NCBI GenBank assembly: GCA_958510875.1
Contig: OY294069.1
Span: 179,100,868 to 179,164,867, forward strand
DNA from: Endomychus coccineus
Taxonomy: Eukaryota > Arthropoda > Insecta > Coleoptera > Endomychidae
Length of the DNA stretch: 64,000 bases
Direction of reading: 5' to 3'
Positions 32,451 to 43,943 of the stretch are shown piece after piece. Position 1 is the first letter of the stretch, and each line of letters starts with the position of its first letter. The position numbers were made by a program, and so were the translations under genes. A model generated the notes under the pieces. The model was given only the letters and a program-made list of their open reading frames with translations. It made no database searches and was not told where the DNA came from.

Positions 32451-33055
32451 GCTTTCGTCAAATATGTTTCTTATGTACCGTCCTGTCTGTCATGTGTACA
32501 CCGCTTCTACACTGGAGTTGATACAAACCACTTATTACATTACTTTATCGTACCATCACTCGAACCTAAATATTTATTATGAGGTTCGCATCCCAAGCTT
32601 TAACTTTATTGAAAATACATCTCATAATATTATTATTAATTATATCTAGTCTGTACCTTTCCATCGTCATGATAATTTTTATTCATGTGAATTTAGTGAG
32701 TAACAGTATTTATTTTTTTAGTCAATTCTTCCACTGCCCAAATGCAGAAGAAAGGAAAACCATTGTCATGAATTATAGTTCTCAATGGGAATTATTCTCC
32801 AAAATCGTGAAGGAATGCTATTTATTTCCGCCAATAGATTCAGTACTTCACGGACACGATCAATAAATCTTTTATATGATTCGAACGCGTTCAATAAACT
32901 AAAGGCATAAGAATGAAAAGTTGCATCGTGATTTTTTTATTTTCCTCTTATCGTTTCCATAACAAGATAAACACAAAAATGTTTGAATAATAATAAACCA
33001 TCAAAGAGTTCACACCCTATAACGCTATAAATAAGAAACTACCATCCTTATCCAC
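32451..33055. other. Unassigned stretch
   Basis: No supported gene; the + frame at 32579-32866 resembles nothing known. The block near 33004-33034 is shared with 19346-19385. Confidence 0.4.
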
Positions 33056-33059
33056 TAAA

Positions 33060-34065
33060 GATACTGAGGCTGTGGGTATGGCGTATCGGCTTACTGGTCC
33101 GGGCGGCCAGTGGGTCGTTGCGTCCGTGCTTCGCGATCATGGCAAAATTTGGGATTGTGCTGCTGGAGATGGCACCTGCTATCAGGTTCCAAATACCAGA
33201 CGTCCTCATAGGACCGACTGGGAGAACAAGCACTTCGGACCACTTCAGCCAGGGGGACTCTGATGGGTCCAAGTCTGGCGAGTCTGGTGGACCCGCAGTC
33301 TTCTCGTACACACTCAGAAAGCAGTTGTCACTCCATCTAGGTGCCCTGGAAAACCTGAGACTAAACTACATAGGTAGGCGGCTATATACCAGCACTGACA
33401 GCCAAGCGGTCATGGGCTCACTTCGCACCCATATAGTGTCTTCTAGGCTGTTTTGAAGTGCAGGTAGAACCTGGCTTAATCAGCCAAGAGGAATAAACTT
33501 CAGCTGGTATGGATACCCGCCCACTCTGACGTGAAAGGGAACAAAATGGCTGATGAATTGGATAAACGGGGTTCCTTCCCTAGGAGCCATTGGCACCGAT
33601 CCAGCAATCGGTATCTCATCGACCACCGGACTCTATGCCCTCGGAGAGTTACTGGAGAGACAGTGGGTCTTGGTTTGGCCCAGTGTCGTAGTGACGCAGG
33701 CGAAGCTCTACATAGCCCAAACGCTTTCTGTGAGCAGAAGAGGCTTAAAACTGGTGCCAGTACTCCTCACAGGTCTGTCATCTGAACAAAGCATCGTTGA
33801 TGACCCAGTTTGTAGTAGATGTCGACGAAACTGCCTCACAAATCTTTGTAGAATGTTCAGCACTGGCTTCCTTTAGGCTACAACACCTCGGCAGTGAATA
33901 CATACCACCTGAGCCAATAATCAGTCCATGGAAAATCCTTGCTTTCAACGCTGCCTTAGGTCTGCTGGACTTAGTCTTGTATCAAGGGGTGCACCATGGA
34001 CCTACTCAAGCGGTATGAGTGATCTGGACATATCCGCCTTCGTTTTGATTGATTGATTGAAACCA
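33060..34065 (+). mobile_element. R1-type non-LTR retrotransposon, RNase H to 3' end
   Basis: The + strand reads DGSKSGESGGPAVFSYTLRK (about 33262-33320) with the first RNase H Asp, RLYTSTDSQAVMGSLRTH with the middle Asp, LVWIPAHSDVKGNKMADELD (about 33500-33560) with the His and last Asp, then LLTGLSS (33765-33785), DDPVCSRC and TASQIFVECSALASFRLQHL (33800-33890), a C-x2-C...C segment. It ends in a (GATT)-type tail, TTTTGATTGATTGATTGAAA, at 34045-34064. At least three frameshifts interrupt it. The first 180 bases (33060-33240) are not clearly part of the same coding sequence. Confidence 0.85.
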
Positions 34066-34194
34066 TTTTGTCAATCACACGGTTTATATCGATTTGTTCA
34101 TCAATTTCATGTTCAATAGACAGTATAGCCAGATTGCACTAACGCAAGGCTGGATTTATACGTATTCGGGGGACTTGGGCTAATGGATGGTGGA

Positions 34195-34352
34195 GACCAT
34201 ATTTTTTGTGCAGAATGCAGAATCCTAGCGTTCGGTCCTGCCTTAGGACTGCTGGACTGAGTCTTATATCAAGTGGCGCTTAATGGACCCAATCAAGAGG
34301 TGTAAGTGATATGGATTTGTCAGCCTCCGTTTTGATTGATTGATTGCTTGAG
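34195..34352 (+). mobile_element. 3'-end fragment of the same R1-type family
   Basis: CTTAGGACTGCTGGACTGAGTCTTATATCAAGTGG and the ending CCTCCGTTTTGATTGATTGATTG repeat the last ~110 bases of the element ending at 34065 in diverged form. This is a second, shorter insertion of the family. Confidence 0.8.
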
Positions 34353-34390
34353 GACCTTTCAGCTACCAAGAAGCCAAGTACCAAATTTGT

Positions 34391-34776
34391 CTATTTAAAT
34401 ACTATTTGGGGTTAATAATGCAAGGGGTTAACCTCAGCCGGAGAATTTAAATTTTCCACTATTATTTTTCTTTATATTGACAAAATGAAAGGAACGTCTT
34501 AGCTCTGATGAAGAACATTTTGCCCACATATAAAAAAAAGAATGGGAGAAAATCAGCGTTAGCCGAACATATTTTAAATACAGGTAACATCATGGTGCAG
34601 TCAAATGGGTATTGCACCCGTAAATCCTTGGGAAATGGATCGATTTTGATGGGACAAAGTGCAAATTAGAAGGGAAACAAATGTTTAACGAAAAAGTCAT
34701 TTATTAAGTTCCTATTTATCTCCAGTTGGGGGTAACTCCCTGTTTGCAGCATTAACGCCAAATAGTATTTAAATAG
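34391..34776. mobile_element. Small inverted-repeat element (MITE-like)
   Basis: CTATTTAAATACTATTTGG at 34391-34409 is exactly complemented at 34758-34776, with further matching inside (GTTAATAATGCAA against TTGCAGCATTAAC). It carries no coding sequence. Inside, at 34595-34665, sits sequence like the ends of the MITE at 48808 (GTGCAGTCAAATGGGTAT, CCCGTAAATCCTTGGGAAAT). Confidence 0.7.
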
Positions 34777-34849
34777 GCACAATGATGGTTTCTTGTTAAC
34801 TGAAAAGTCCTCAGTACTTTAGCAATATTTTCAGTGGATAAGGTTGATT

Positions 34850-36430
34850 GATCTTTATTTGTAGTACAACAGTAGCGGTTTGCTGTAAATTACTTTCTTG
34901 GCGATATCTATGGTATTCTGTATGTTATGTTATGTTTTATAATGTGAAAGCAACATGTAACTGTTCGCGCTATTGATGATTCGATGAAAAGAAATACTCG
35001 AATGCATAATGGTACGAACAAAGAAAAACCGTGCAGCGTTTGTTTGAACAAGCTAGTAGTCGTATCGATTCTACAGTATTCCCTTACATACGAAACGCGT
35101 ATGGAAAACAGTAATCGTAAACCTAGAAAAGTCTTACACTCTTGTACTTGGGACGTATCCAAAGCCTACTGCGTTCAACAACGTTGAAAATTTCATTTAT
35201 CTGGTAGTGAAGCCATCTTCAACTTATTTGTAGACCATGGCAAACTTTTGCCGTCAATTCACGAACTTATTTTTTCACTAATAGGTATCCTCACTGGTTT
35301 CAGACAAATGAGAGAACACCTGCACCAAATGCAGGTCAACTTTATCGTTAGCAATATTAGTACTAACACTCTTTGCAGAATTGTTCAGCTATCCAAACAT
35401 ACGTACAAATTTGACAGCTCATTGATTGCCTAACTAATTTCTTAATTTTGAGTGACGTAAATTTATCGAAATGAAATTTAAGATAATAATGTTAATTTTG
35501 CACGAGTGTTTGGAATTCGATATGAACAATAGGGTTTCTAGGCAAGATACAACATTGTTGAATAAGTTCAATGTAGCGAACTAAGCTAGTAAGATTATGC
35601 CAAATTTAAACGTTTGATTGTTGGAAATAAAAAACGAACTATTTGAGCGTTAAGTGAAATGTGGGAACATGATGTTTGTCGGACATTGTGAATTAATGTA
35701 GCTATTCGTTAAACATTGTTATAGTTTCATAATGCATTTCATGTTCAGATCTTTATTTTGATATATTACGCTTTTCAATGGGCTGTAAAATTGTAGGTAA
35801 GTGCATCAACTTGTTTTGACGTGGAAATTTTATTGACTCATAAAAACCTCGTTATCGTAACTTCACCATTACGAGCTAAATTGGACACAAATTAGTAGAT
35901 AATAATCGATTATTATCGACCGTTCAAAAGGCACGATAAATTCCGATCGGGTCATTTCTAAGTCGCAGAAGATGACCAGCTGGAATTCCAAAAAATTCCA
36001 GTGATGACGCCAACGGTTTAAAACCTGAGTTAAAAAAATGTGTACGCTCAAAAGATATTTTAAGGAAAAACCTTGGGATTCGTGTTTAGACAGTAATTGC
36101 TAGCCGATAATTAGAATTAGTATCAACAGATATTCGAAATCAAGCGTGAAGAACTACATCGTCATCAGCAATCACAATAGAATAATATTTTGCTACCGCT
36201 TTTATCCAATAAATAATATAATAGAAAATTTATGTCAGCATTCAAAACATCGGTTATTAGACCAATTTTCGAAGAGCCCCTATAACATATTCATTGGACA
36301 CCTTAAGGGCTACTTTACGATTATGACGTTCCAAATTTGTAGAATAGAATGCTCTCAAATTCAAAGAATACTACCATTTTAATAACTTATCGTGTTCTAG
36401 TTGATTCAGCATTTTTTTAAAAGCATGAAA
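34850..36430. other. Gene-poor stretch
   Basis: No recognisable coding sequence. A perfect 20-base palindrome, GATAATAATCGATTATTATC, occupies 35898-35917. Overlapping frames at 34908-35187 are unsupported. Confidence 0.45.
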
Positions 36431-36439
36431 TGAGGCAGT

Positions 36440-36720
36440 GTCTTGTCTCCCAAGTCAAAGTCGAGGTACCAGTCCAGGCAACGAATCGGAAAATAAAAAA
36501 AAGACGTGTAGGTCAGAATCGAAATTTTTTTTGTGGGATTCAATTCGTGGAGTTATCAGGATCATTCATAACGCATAAAACCACAACCCTCCCCCCATTT
36601 CTGGCCCCCAAAAGGGTAATTCCGAATTTAAAATGCACCAAGGAGATTTTTTGGGTCGCTGAACACGATTCTGGCGTCAGTTTTACTTGAAATCAATTCG
36701 GGGGGTGGAAAATCGATCAA
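36440..36720. repeat. Trace of the GGGTCGCTGA repeat family
   Basis: TTTTTGGGTCGCTGAACACGA (about 36638-36667) matches the recurrent TTTTTG-GGTCGCTGA-ACACGAATTC phrase of the foldback element at 40845-42869. No ORF is credible. Confidence 0.5.
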
Positions 36721-36763
36721 ATTGGCTATTTTTGCACCCTTATAGATTATTTTGGCAATATAT

Positions 36764-38361
36764 TGTTATGATTTCATTTCCTATATAAAATAAAATGGTA
36801 GAATTTGAACTTACCGAAACATTAAAAATAGAAAAGTTTAAAAAGTATATATAACATGGAATTAAAAACATTATTTAAAGTCAAATATATAAGTAGTATA
36901 AGATATTAAACATTGTATAATAACAGAAACCAAAATGTAAAATAGTTATAGGAAGTGTAAAGAAGAAACAGTGAAAATGGTAAACGTACAGTGATACGAA
37001 AGAGTAAAATCATAATAAAAATGATTCAAAGACTATCAGAAGATAGCACAAACTAGTAAAATAAGTTATACATTTAAGAAAGTATTAAGAAATTTCAGTT
37101 CTGCAAAGTTATATAGATTATATTTATATTTTAAATTATGTATTAGATTTAAGCAATGACAAATGTCAAAATGGACATAATAATCAGAATTATCAAGTTA
37201 ATAGGAACCATCATAGGGTATCATATATCAAAATATGGGAAAAAATGTTGGTAATATGAATTTAAATAGCAGAATGCACAATAACTTTAATTAATTTGAA
37301 AATCTTCAATATATCAAAATTTTAAAAATACTCAATTCTCATTGGTCGACACAACAATTAGATATTTCAAAGCACAACAATAAGAAAGAACTGTCAGATT
37401 CAACAATGGGAATAGCTTCCTAGATATTAAGAAGAAGTACCTGATTGGCTGAGAATGATTGAACTAGCGTCCTTTTGTGGGCCCTATAAAAGGAAAAATG
37501 AAAGGAAAGCTAGTTAGTTTGCATTTACATCTGAGCACTGAATGTGTCTCCTGCAGCTCAATTTAATTTCCATAACCTAAGTTTGTAGTAACATCGGAGA
37601 ACTGAAAGAGTCTCTGCAGCTTCGAAAAGTCAATATAACCGAAGTCAATTAATAATTCCTACGAAGCAAATAGTATTCATAAATCTTCATCTCAACGTTA
37701 GTAAGGTTAACATAACCAAAGTTATTTAAGTGGCATCGTAGAATATTCAATCTTCGATAGCAGTTCCAGTTTGTTATAAACAAAGTTTTATATCTTAAAA
37801 AGAATAAAACAATTAACAACAAATTATCAACAAGTTCCTGAATAATAAGAAGAATCAACGTGTTATCAGTGAATGTGTTATAGCAGAGTATGTTTTAAAA
37901 GTGCATAACCATATAAAATAAGAAGATATAAAAATCTACGAAACATTACCAACATTCGTTCTAATATTATAGGATATATATACAATTTCATCATTGTAAT
38001 GTTGTATCTAAATGTAAAGTTGTTATTTGTAATCATGTATTAAATTTAAGTAAATTGAGGTTAAAATTGAAACATAGAGAATTTTAAAGTATAAAGAACT
38101 ATTGTCAGCATAGAAACTTTAGAAACATAAAATTAACTTGTATAATTTGTAAACCTAATATAATACAGGGTCATAAACAAATTTAAATATAAAAGTTTTT
38201 AATATTTTAAATAAGGTTTTATTTAATTCCATATAATATAAAAGTAAAATCAATTCAATCAAATCAAATTATAAATTAAAATCAATAAAGAGCTAGCCGG
38301 AATAAAAGAAATCATTTAACAAATATAATTCAAATCAAAACTCATTAGAGATTAGTTAACA
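36764..38361 (+). mobile_element. 5' LTR of a Gypsy-like retrotransposon family
   Basis: It starts TGTTATGATTTCATTT and ends TTAGTTAACA, the same termini (complemented) as the solo LTR at 43944-45530. The base before it is part of ATAT, the duplication seen at the solo LTR. A primer-binding site follows at 38415. AATAAA occurs at 38284. Only about 110 bases of leader follow before recognisable sequence ends; no gag or pol was found, so the body has been lost. Confidence 0.82.
37485..37519 (+). promoter_or_regulatory. LTR promoter: TATA box and initiator
   Basis: TATAAAAG (37485-37492) stands 31 bases before the A of TTAGTTT (37514-37520), an initiator-like site. The TATA box is kept in the other two LTR copies (complemented as CCTTTTATAGG near 16350 and 44800). 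This would mark the U3/R border. Confidence 0.6.
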
Positions 38362-38470
38362 ATTGTCTCCACAACGTGGGGCAATCTAAACTCAGTAGAG
38401 AGTATCTTAACAATTGGTGCCCAACGTGGGGCGATCTAAAATCAGTAAAGAGTTTCTTAATAATATATTA
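38362..38470 (+). promoter_or_regulatory. Primer-binding site (tRNA-Lys-type), tandemly duplicated leader
   Basis: TGGTGCCCAACGTGGGGC at 38415-38432 differs by one base from TGGCGCCCAACGTGGGGC, the known site complementary to tRNA-Lys1,2. A diverged copy of the same ~51-base leader (TTGTCTCCACAACGTGGGGC) precedes it at 38364-38383. The leader is thus duplicated, the first copy having lost the TGG..CC start. It directly follows the LTR end. Confidence 0.75.
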
Positions 38471-39635
38471 TGTTTATTAGTATTATGTGATCATTTCAAA
38501 TTTCCATCATCAACATAAACATTCATTCTGGAAGCCACTTTGCTACGCACTCTATTCAGTCATAATACGCTCATTTACAGGTAGAAACAAAAGGACACCT
38601 AAGGAATAGGCGCAACATATAATTTTCAGATAACATTCTGTTAAATTCTCATATTTAGCACCTGTCGTACTCGATATTGGCCATGCATACTACAAGACAT
38701 TTGTTGACGTCACTCTTACGTTTCTAGTCAGCGTTCAGGCCTTGTGTATATAGAGGATATTGGTCTATGTCATTTCATTTAAAATTCTCTTCCGAATTGT
38801 TGTATCTGTAAGGATACCTAATCCGTGATCCCTTCCACTATTGCCTTCCGGATCCAAATAACGGTTTTTGTTAATAAATAAGTGATTAATACTTTCAACC
38901 CCTAAATTCAAAGTTGAACTATGTAGGTGGTCCAACATGCAGGTTCGAATGTTGATTAGTTTCGGAGGGCTTGACTTAAGTCGCTGTCATCTGCAAACCA
39001 GAAGAAATGAAAGAGCGCGTGGTTTCTGGTGGGGTCCTCGTTGAAGCCCTTGGACGCTTTGCCATCTGCACAACGAATGTCATCCGAGTTGTGTCAAGAC
39101 CGAGTGAAGATATTTTAGCATAATTTCTGAATTTAGTTGACTATTGATGCAGTCAGAGCAACTAATAGTTGTGTGTGTGTGTGTGTTCGAGAAGGTTTTT
39201 ATTCCGTAGCCGTGCCGAGTTATTTGAATAGTTTTGCTTAATTTCCTTCGCGTTTTACGCAACATACCAATAGAATGTTTATTCAGCGAATGTTGCATAG
39301 GTACATGTGTCGCTCGTTACTTTTCTTAAATTAATGAGATCACACTATCATACTAATCCAAGAGCTTGATGAAGTATGTGGTATTTATGTTGCATATGGG
39401 AAATAATATGCTGTGATTATTTGGGTGCTCAATTTGTAGATGTCAACTCTTACAGTAGCGATTGTTTACAATTGCGTTTGAAACTAGAAATGTGTTGCCG
39501 CTCGGAGAATAGGTCAATAGTGTACGTGACAAAATCATTTTATTCGGTTCCTTTTTTTTATATAATTGTTCCACATTCTGTAAGATACTCTTCGCATTTG
39601 TGTAAAGGTACTGAAATAAATAAATAATTTATTTC
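38471..39635. other. Unassigned stretch
   Basis: No gene recognised. The frame at 39080-39298 (-) includes a (GT)n run at 39169-39185 and is not supported. A dispersed-repeat trace lies at about 38695-38755 (see 9870-10865). Confidence 0.4.
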
Positions 39636-39855
39636 ATTATCTTCACACAACTAAATAATATTCGAATTAATAATAATTACAAGGAAAAGTACAAAAACAG
39701 ATTTTCCGGTTCTGGGAATCGAACCCGAGAGTACTGATTGGGAGCCGAGAATCCTAGTCTCTAGATCACATTGCCGTTTGTTATAAACTGTTAAAGTATG
39801 GTGTGAATTTAAGTTTACTTTAATAATTGTTTTTGTTGTTGTTGTGGAACGATTT
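39636..39855 (-). mobile_element. tRNA-derived SINE, copy 1
   Basis: On the - strand GGTTCGATTCC (39725-39715) is a perfect RNA polymerase III B box, preceded by CTCGGCTCCCAATCAGTA and an A-box-like region. The whole segment, including the non-tRNA flanks (TTTATAACAAACGGC before and ATTATTTAGTTGTGT after), matches 48115-48400 on the + strand. Shared flanks show a dispersed repeat rather than a tRNA gene. Confidence 0.75.
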
Positions 39856-40143
39856 CATTAAAATTTGGGTGAAATTTGAATATGATAGGACCTTTTGTTT
39901 TTGAGTTATCGTGCGGGGAAATTTCGTTGCGAACATCCAGACAGATAGAAGGACGGATTTTTTCAAAATTGCCTAAAATTCGATGAAAAATTCTATGATG
40001 AAGGAATTTTTGCAATATACTCTTCCCATTTTGCCTACGAAGAATATAATAATTGAAAGTATAATAAGTGCAGCATGTCATTCAGTTTAGCAAATGGAAA
40101 AGTATGCACCATCACTTCAAATTGCAAAAAACAAAGTTATCAC

Positions 40144-40508
40144 TGCCGTATATACGAGGGCAAGAGGAAAAGTCCCTGAAAAATGGAACGAGAAATGATT
40201 TATTTGGTCAAAAATTATTTTATTTCTCAACATAATCTTCTTGTAGCCCGAATCGATCCAACAGCTTTGCATAATATACGTCGGTGATCGTTTTACCCTT
40301 TTCAAGGTGATCGACATGGACAAATACCGTATGCATGGCAAAAAAATGGCAAAAAACTGTCGTCCAGACTTTGTTGGCCGATAAATCCACTTTGGCCTTT
40401 TTCGGCTTCGATTACCCAGGACAGGTCCACTGTTTCGACTTTTATTTGGTCTCCGGTGTGTTGGCATGAATCCATGTTTCGTTCACGGTTACGAATCGGC
40501 GCAAAAAG
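40144..40508 (-). mobile_element. mariner-family remnant with its inverted-repeat end
   Basis: The - strand reads KKNFLRRFVTVNETWIHANT and PETK, the mariner segment that normally reads VDETW, then KKAKVDLSANKVWTTVF, FVHVDHLEKGKTITDVYYAK and LLDRFGLQEDYVEK. The first catalytic Asp is Asn. The element ends in TATACGAGGGCAAGAGGAAAAG (from 40147), with a TA at its edge. The rest is lost beyond 40508. Confidence 0.82.
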
Positions 40509-40844
40509 TTCTTCTTATCGTATATAGACAAGACAAGACTTAATTTTAGTTTTCTCAGCTCTGTACGATTTTCTCAGGAAGCTTTGCAGTTAACGTGGTA
40601 CATCCAATATAATGGAATGGTATATTTGCTTATTTTCTTAAACGGGAAGGAAACAAAGAATGTAATTTCGTTAGTTTGGTGAATATTAGGTGCTACTGTT
40701 CAAAATTGGGATCAACTATACATTTTGTGTCACCAACTTTTCTTCCTATATAATCTACGTATTGTACTATTTTATTTTTCTATTTGTTTCAGATATACTA
40801 TAATTGTGCCAAGTAGATAATGTAAGTTTAATATTTATTACTTA

Positions 40845-42869
40845 TAGTCTAGGAATTATAGCCAAAATGATCGAATTTTTTACTGGCAACCTGTATCGAT
40901 ATGCGGTTTTCGCCATTTGCTTCAGAAACACAATAGAAAAAAATGTGCCATATTTGTTTTACCAGGAAAAGCTTGGTTGCACTTGTGCATGCAAAAAATG
41001 CATTTAAATAATGCGATTTGCGGAACTGTATTGTTGCTCACCAAATATTAACCAAAATAGGCCAAAATTTGTTACTCAGGGTTTTTGGGGTCGCTGATTA
41101 CGAATTTGATGTTTACAAAACGCCACGCTGCATTCTGGGGCCGATTTCGGGCTTGGGGGGTATTTGCAGTATAAAGCGCAAATCCTCAAATTTTGTCAAT
41201 CATTCGGTATTTTATGGCAATTTTGGGATTTTTAAACACAAACTAAATGATGTTCGTTAACTCAAGTGCCCGGAGCAAAGTGGGGCAATGGGGGCACTTG
41301 GGACTATTATCGAATTTCAAACATCAAACCTAAAAACCTTGTTCTCTGGGGGTTTTTGTGGTCGCTTAAGACGAATTCAAGGTGCATTTTCAGCTCAGAC
41401 GCTCCTGGGGCAGAGTGTCCTCTGGGGCAACGGGGCCATCTGGGGCAGAAAACCAATTTCAACTGTCGAACATCAAAACTTCGTTACCCAGGGGTTTTTG
41501 AGGTCGCTGAACACGAATTCAAAGTTCATTTTCAGCTCAGATGCTCCTGGGGCAGAGTGTCCTCTGGGGCAACGTGGGGCATCTGGAACAGTTAATCAAT
41601 TTCAACTGCTGAACATCAAATTTTATCAATAAAAAATCGTTAACAATGAAAAAATCTTCAAACTTGAGCTGAGTAAAATTGTTCCAACTGTCGACGCTTT
41701 TACTCAACACTTGAAAAGGGTTTACCTGCAAACGCAAAATTGGCTGCACGGCTAGGAAAATATTGACATGGATCCAACTGATTGGGGTTGGGAACTCAAG
41801 GAGAACGAGTATGTTCCAGTAAAAATGCTGGATAAACCTGCTCCAGATCATATCATGAACGTCATATTTTGTGGTTGTAAAACTGGTTGTGGAAACGCAT
41901 GTGGCTGCAGAAAAAAAGGACTGTCCTGCAATATCGCTTGTACATTTTGTCAGGGGACTAACTGTACCAATACTGAAAGCAAAGATTATATTCAAATAGA
42001 CGCGGACTTGAGTGAATCAGAAGAAACAAACAGAACTGAAGACGAAGAGTTTGAGAATGAAGATAATATTGCTGAAATACTAAATAATTTTATTGATGAT
42101 TAAGAATAAATAATTTTTTTGCTAAAACAATTCTGTAAATAAGTCACAACCATTATATGATATGTAATATATACTTAAAAAGTTAGGAATTAATTATAAC
42201 GTAAATTTCAAAATAAGTATATGTCGTAGAAAAGCATAACATTTCCACTGTTCATTATTGTTCGAGTGAATCTTATGTAACAAGTACATCTGAGCTGAGA
42301 ATGCACCTTGAATTCGTGTTGAGCGACCACAAAAACCCCCAAAGAACAAGATTTTTAGGTTTGATGTTTGAAATTCGATAATAGTCCCAAGTGCCCCCCA
42401 TTGCCCCACATTGCCCCACTTTGCCCCGGGCACTTGAGTTAACGAACATCATTTAGTTTGTGTTCAAAAATCCCAAAATATCCATAAAATACCGAATGAT
42501 TGAGAAAATTTGAGGATTTGCGCTTTATACTGCAAATACCCCCCCCCAAGCCCGAAATTGGCCCCAGAATGCAGCGTGGCGTTTTGTAAACATCAAATTC
42601 GTAATCAGCGACCCCAAAAACCCCTGAGTAACAAATTTTGGCCAATTTTGGTTAATATTTGGTGAGCAACAATACAGTTCCGCAAATCGCATTATTTAGA
42701 TGCATTTTTTGCATGCACAAGTGCAACCAAGCGTTTCCTGGTAAAACAAATATGGCACATTTTTTTCTATTGTGTTTCTGAAGCAAATGGCTAAAACCGC
42801 ATCTCGATACAGGTTGCCAGTAAAAAATTCGATCATTTGGTCCTTTTTACGGCTATATTTCCTCGACTA
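40845..42869. mobile_element. Foldback element with ~560-580-bp inverted arms and a CXC-type coding segment
   Basis: 40845-41401 and 42288-42869 are inverted copies of one another, readable end to end (for example ATGCATTTTTTGCATGCACAAG, GTATTTTATGGCAATTTTGGGA, GTGCCCCCATTGCCCC). Arms contain no coding sequence of their own; the similar frames at 41018-41260 (+) and 42439-42645 (-) are the same arm read twice. Between them are one extra ~135-base tandem unit (41402-41600) and a coding segment (41629-42103). Tandem units share TTTTTG-GGTCGC and TGGGGCAACG. No target duplication was found. Confidence 0.85.
41629..42103 (+). pseudogene. CXC-type cysteine-rich protein tail inside the foldback element
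   Basis: The + frame is open from 41629 except for one TAG at 41753-41755. It reads VPTVDAFTQHLKRVYLQTQN then WLHG, the stop, DPTDWGWELKENEYVPVKML, then a Cys cluster with spacing C-x-C-x3-C-x3-C-x-C-x6-C-x3-C-x2-C-x4-C, close to the tesmin/TSO1 CXC pattern, and an acidic tail (DADLSESEETNRTEDEEFEN). CXC domains bind zinc and DNA in known proteins. After the stop, a Met at 41768 would allow a 111-residue product. It looks like the C-terminal part of a larger repeat-associated insect protein; host gene capture and a transposon protein are both possible. Confidence 0.6.
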
Positions 42870-43104
42870 TTAATTAAGATTCATTTTCGTTAAATTTATC
42901 CAATATTTTCTTACCTAGTTGACATAACACGTTTTCTCAGGAAACATCTTATGTCAACTATAAAAGAGGTGTGTGAACTCACTATAGTAGATAACCAAAG
43001 CGGGTTCTAGCGCAAGTATAGGGCAAATAGTGTATTAGAGAGAGAATAGGTTGAGAAGATACTCATGTGTGAGTTGGAAAGAGATGGATGTGCGCTCATA
43101 TGAA

Positions 43105-43205
43105 TTAAGGTTTCTTTCCCGGACCGGGAATCGAAAACTGTCGGATCTTTCGAATTATCGGACTAGTGCCTAATCACTAGGGTACCGTCCCCGACACTAT
43201 CAGGG
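43105..43205 (-). mobile_element. tRNA-derived repeat (SINE-like head)
   Basis: On the - strand TACCCTAGTGATTAGGCA (43184-43167) resembles an A box and TTTTCGATTCC (43137-43127) a B box (consensus GGTTCGANTCC), with a paired GTCGGGGACGG start. The B box has two changed bases and no CCA-ready acceptor stem can be drawn, so a working tRNA gene is unlikely. Confidence 0.55.
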
Positions 43206-43442
43206 AACTCGCATTTGGTACTAAAGCAAAATGTAACGTGGTCAATGTGGATAGAGACATCGAATGTTATACAGGATGCGTCTTCTGAACGTTTAGTTGT
43301 CAATATGGACAGATAGATTTGTATGATACACAGGCTGTTACATACTGATAGAAAATGTTAAAATAACCATGTTAGAGAAATAGTATGTACAATAATAAGT
43401 GAGAAATAATCAACCTCATCCCACAAAAATACTGTTGAATAT

Positions 43443-43510
43443 AACCACTCTGATGAAGGCTACCTGGTACCTCAAAAGTTCTGAATACTTCAACAGTATT
43501 TTCAGTGGTT
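43443..43510 (+). ncRNA. Hammerhead-like fold, second repeat family, copy B
   Basis: AACCACU (43443-43449) pairs with AGUGGUU (43504-43510); between them are CUGAUGA (43450-43456), GG(C)UACC...GGUACC and, where GAAA is expected, CAAAAG. Stem I covaries with copy A (UUACU/AGUGA). The damaged GAAA and long weak stem III argue against activity. Confidence 0.3.
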
Positions 43511-43559
43511 GATGGGGATCATTCCTTACTTATTAACGTTATGTCAAGCTTAAGATATG

Positions 43560-43925
43560 TCTTGGACTGTGCATTCAAATGGTTATATTACTGAACTTGG
43601 TGTGTAATGGGAAAAAGGTTTAGGCTTGGTAATATATGACAATACTTATTCTTTGGGCTACTATTCATTAATATTGCCACATGCCTGGTGTTAGAATTTG
43701 CATACAGTTTAGTATGATGAGTGAGGTCGGATATGTGTACCAAGAAGAACAAGGGACCGATAACAAGTCCCCGAGGAACGCCACTTAAGACAGGGTTTTC
43801 AACAGAAAGGCATTCACCAACTCTGACCTAAAAAGATCTGTCTGTGAGGAGTGCAGATATCCAGGATAGCAGGTTTCCTTGTATCCCAGAGTGTTTGAGT
43901 TTCACAAGGGCGCGTAACCCAGCCC
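43560..43925 (-). mobile_element. CR1/Jockey-type RT remnant
   Basis: The - strand reads GLRALVKLKHSGIQGNLLSW then ISALLTDRSF (about 43920-43830), VLSGVPRGLVIGPLFFLVHI then SDL (motif B, about 43795-43730), and NKYCHI further on. The order 'L...GI.G..L.WI...L..R' then 'SGVPQGSVIGPLLFL.YINDL' is RT of CR1/L2/Jockey type. Motif C lies beyond the readable part. Confidence 0.75.
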
Positions 43926-43943
43926 AAGATTTTCTCAAAATAT

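Noticed and set aside
35898..35917. 20-base perfect palindrome GATAATAATCGATTATTATC
   Set aside because: Pure low-complexity AT-rich dyad; not enough to call a site.
39700..39790. tRNA gene with GGCTCCCAATC anticodon region
   Set aside because: Acceptor stem does not pair and the flanks match another locus, so it is a SINE, not a tRNA gene.
41018..42645. Similar frames in the two foldback arms (FGVADYEFDVYKTPRC...)
   Set aside because: They are one arm read on both strands; the frame is conserved only because the arms are copies, and no family is recognisable.
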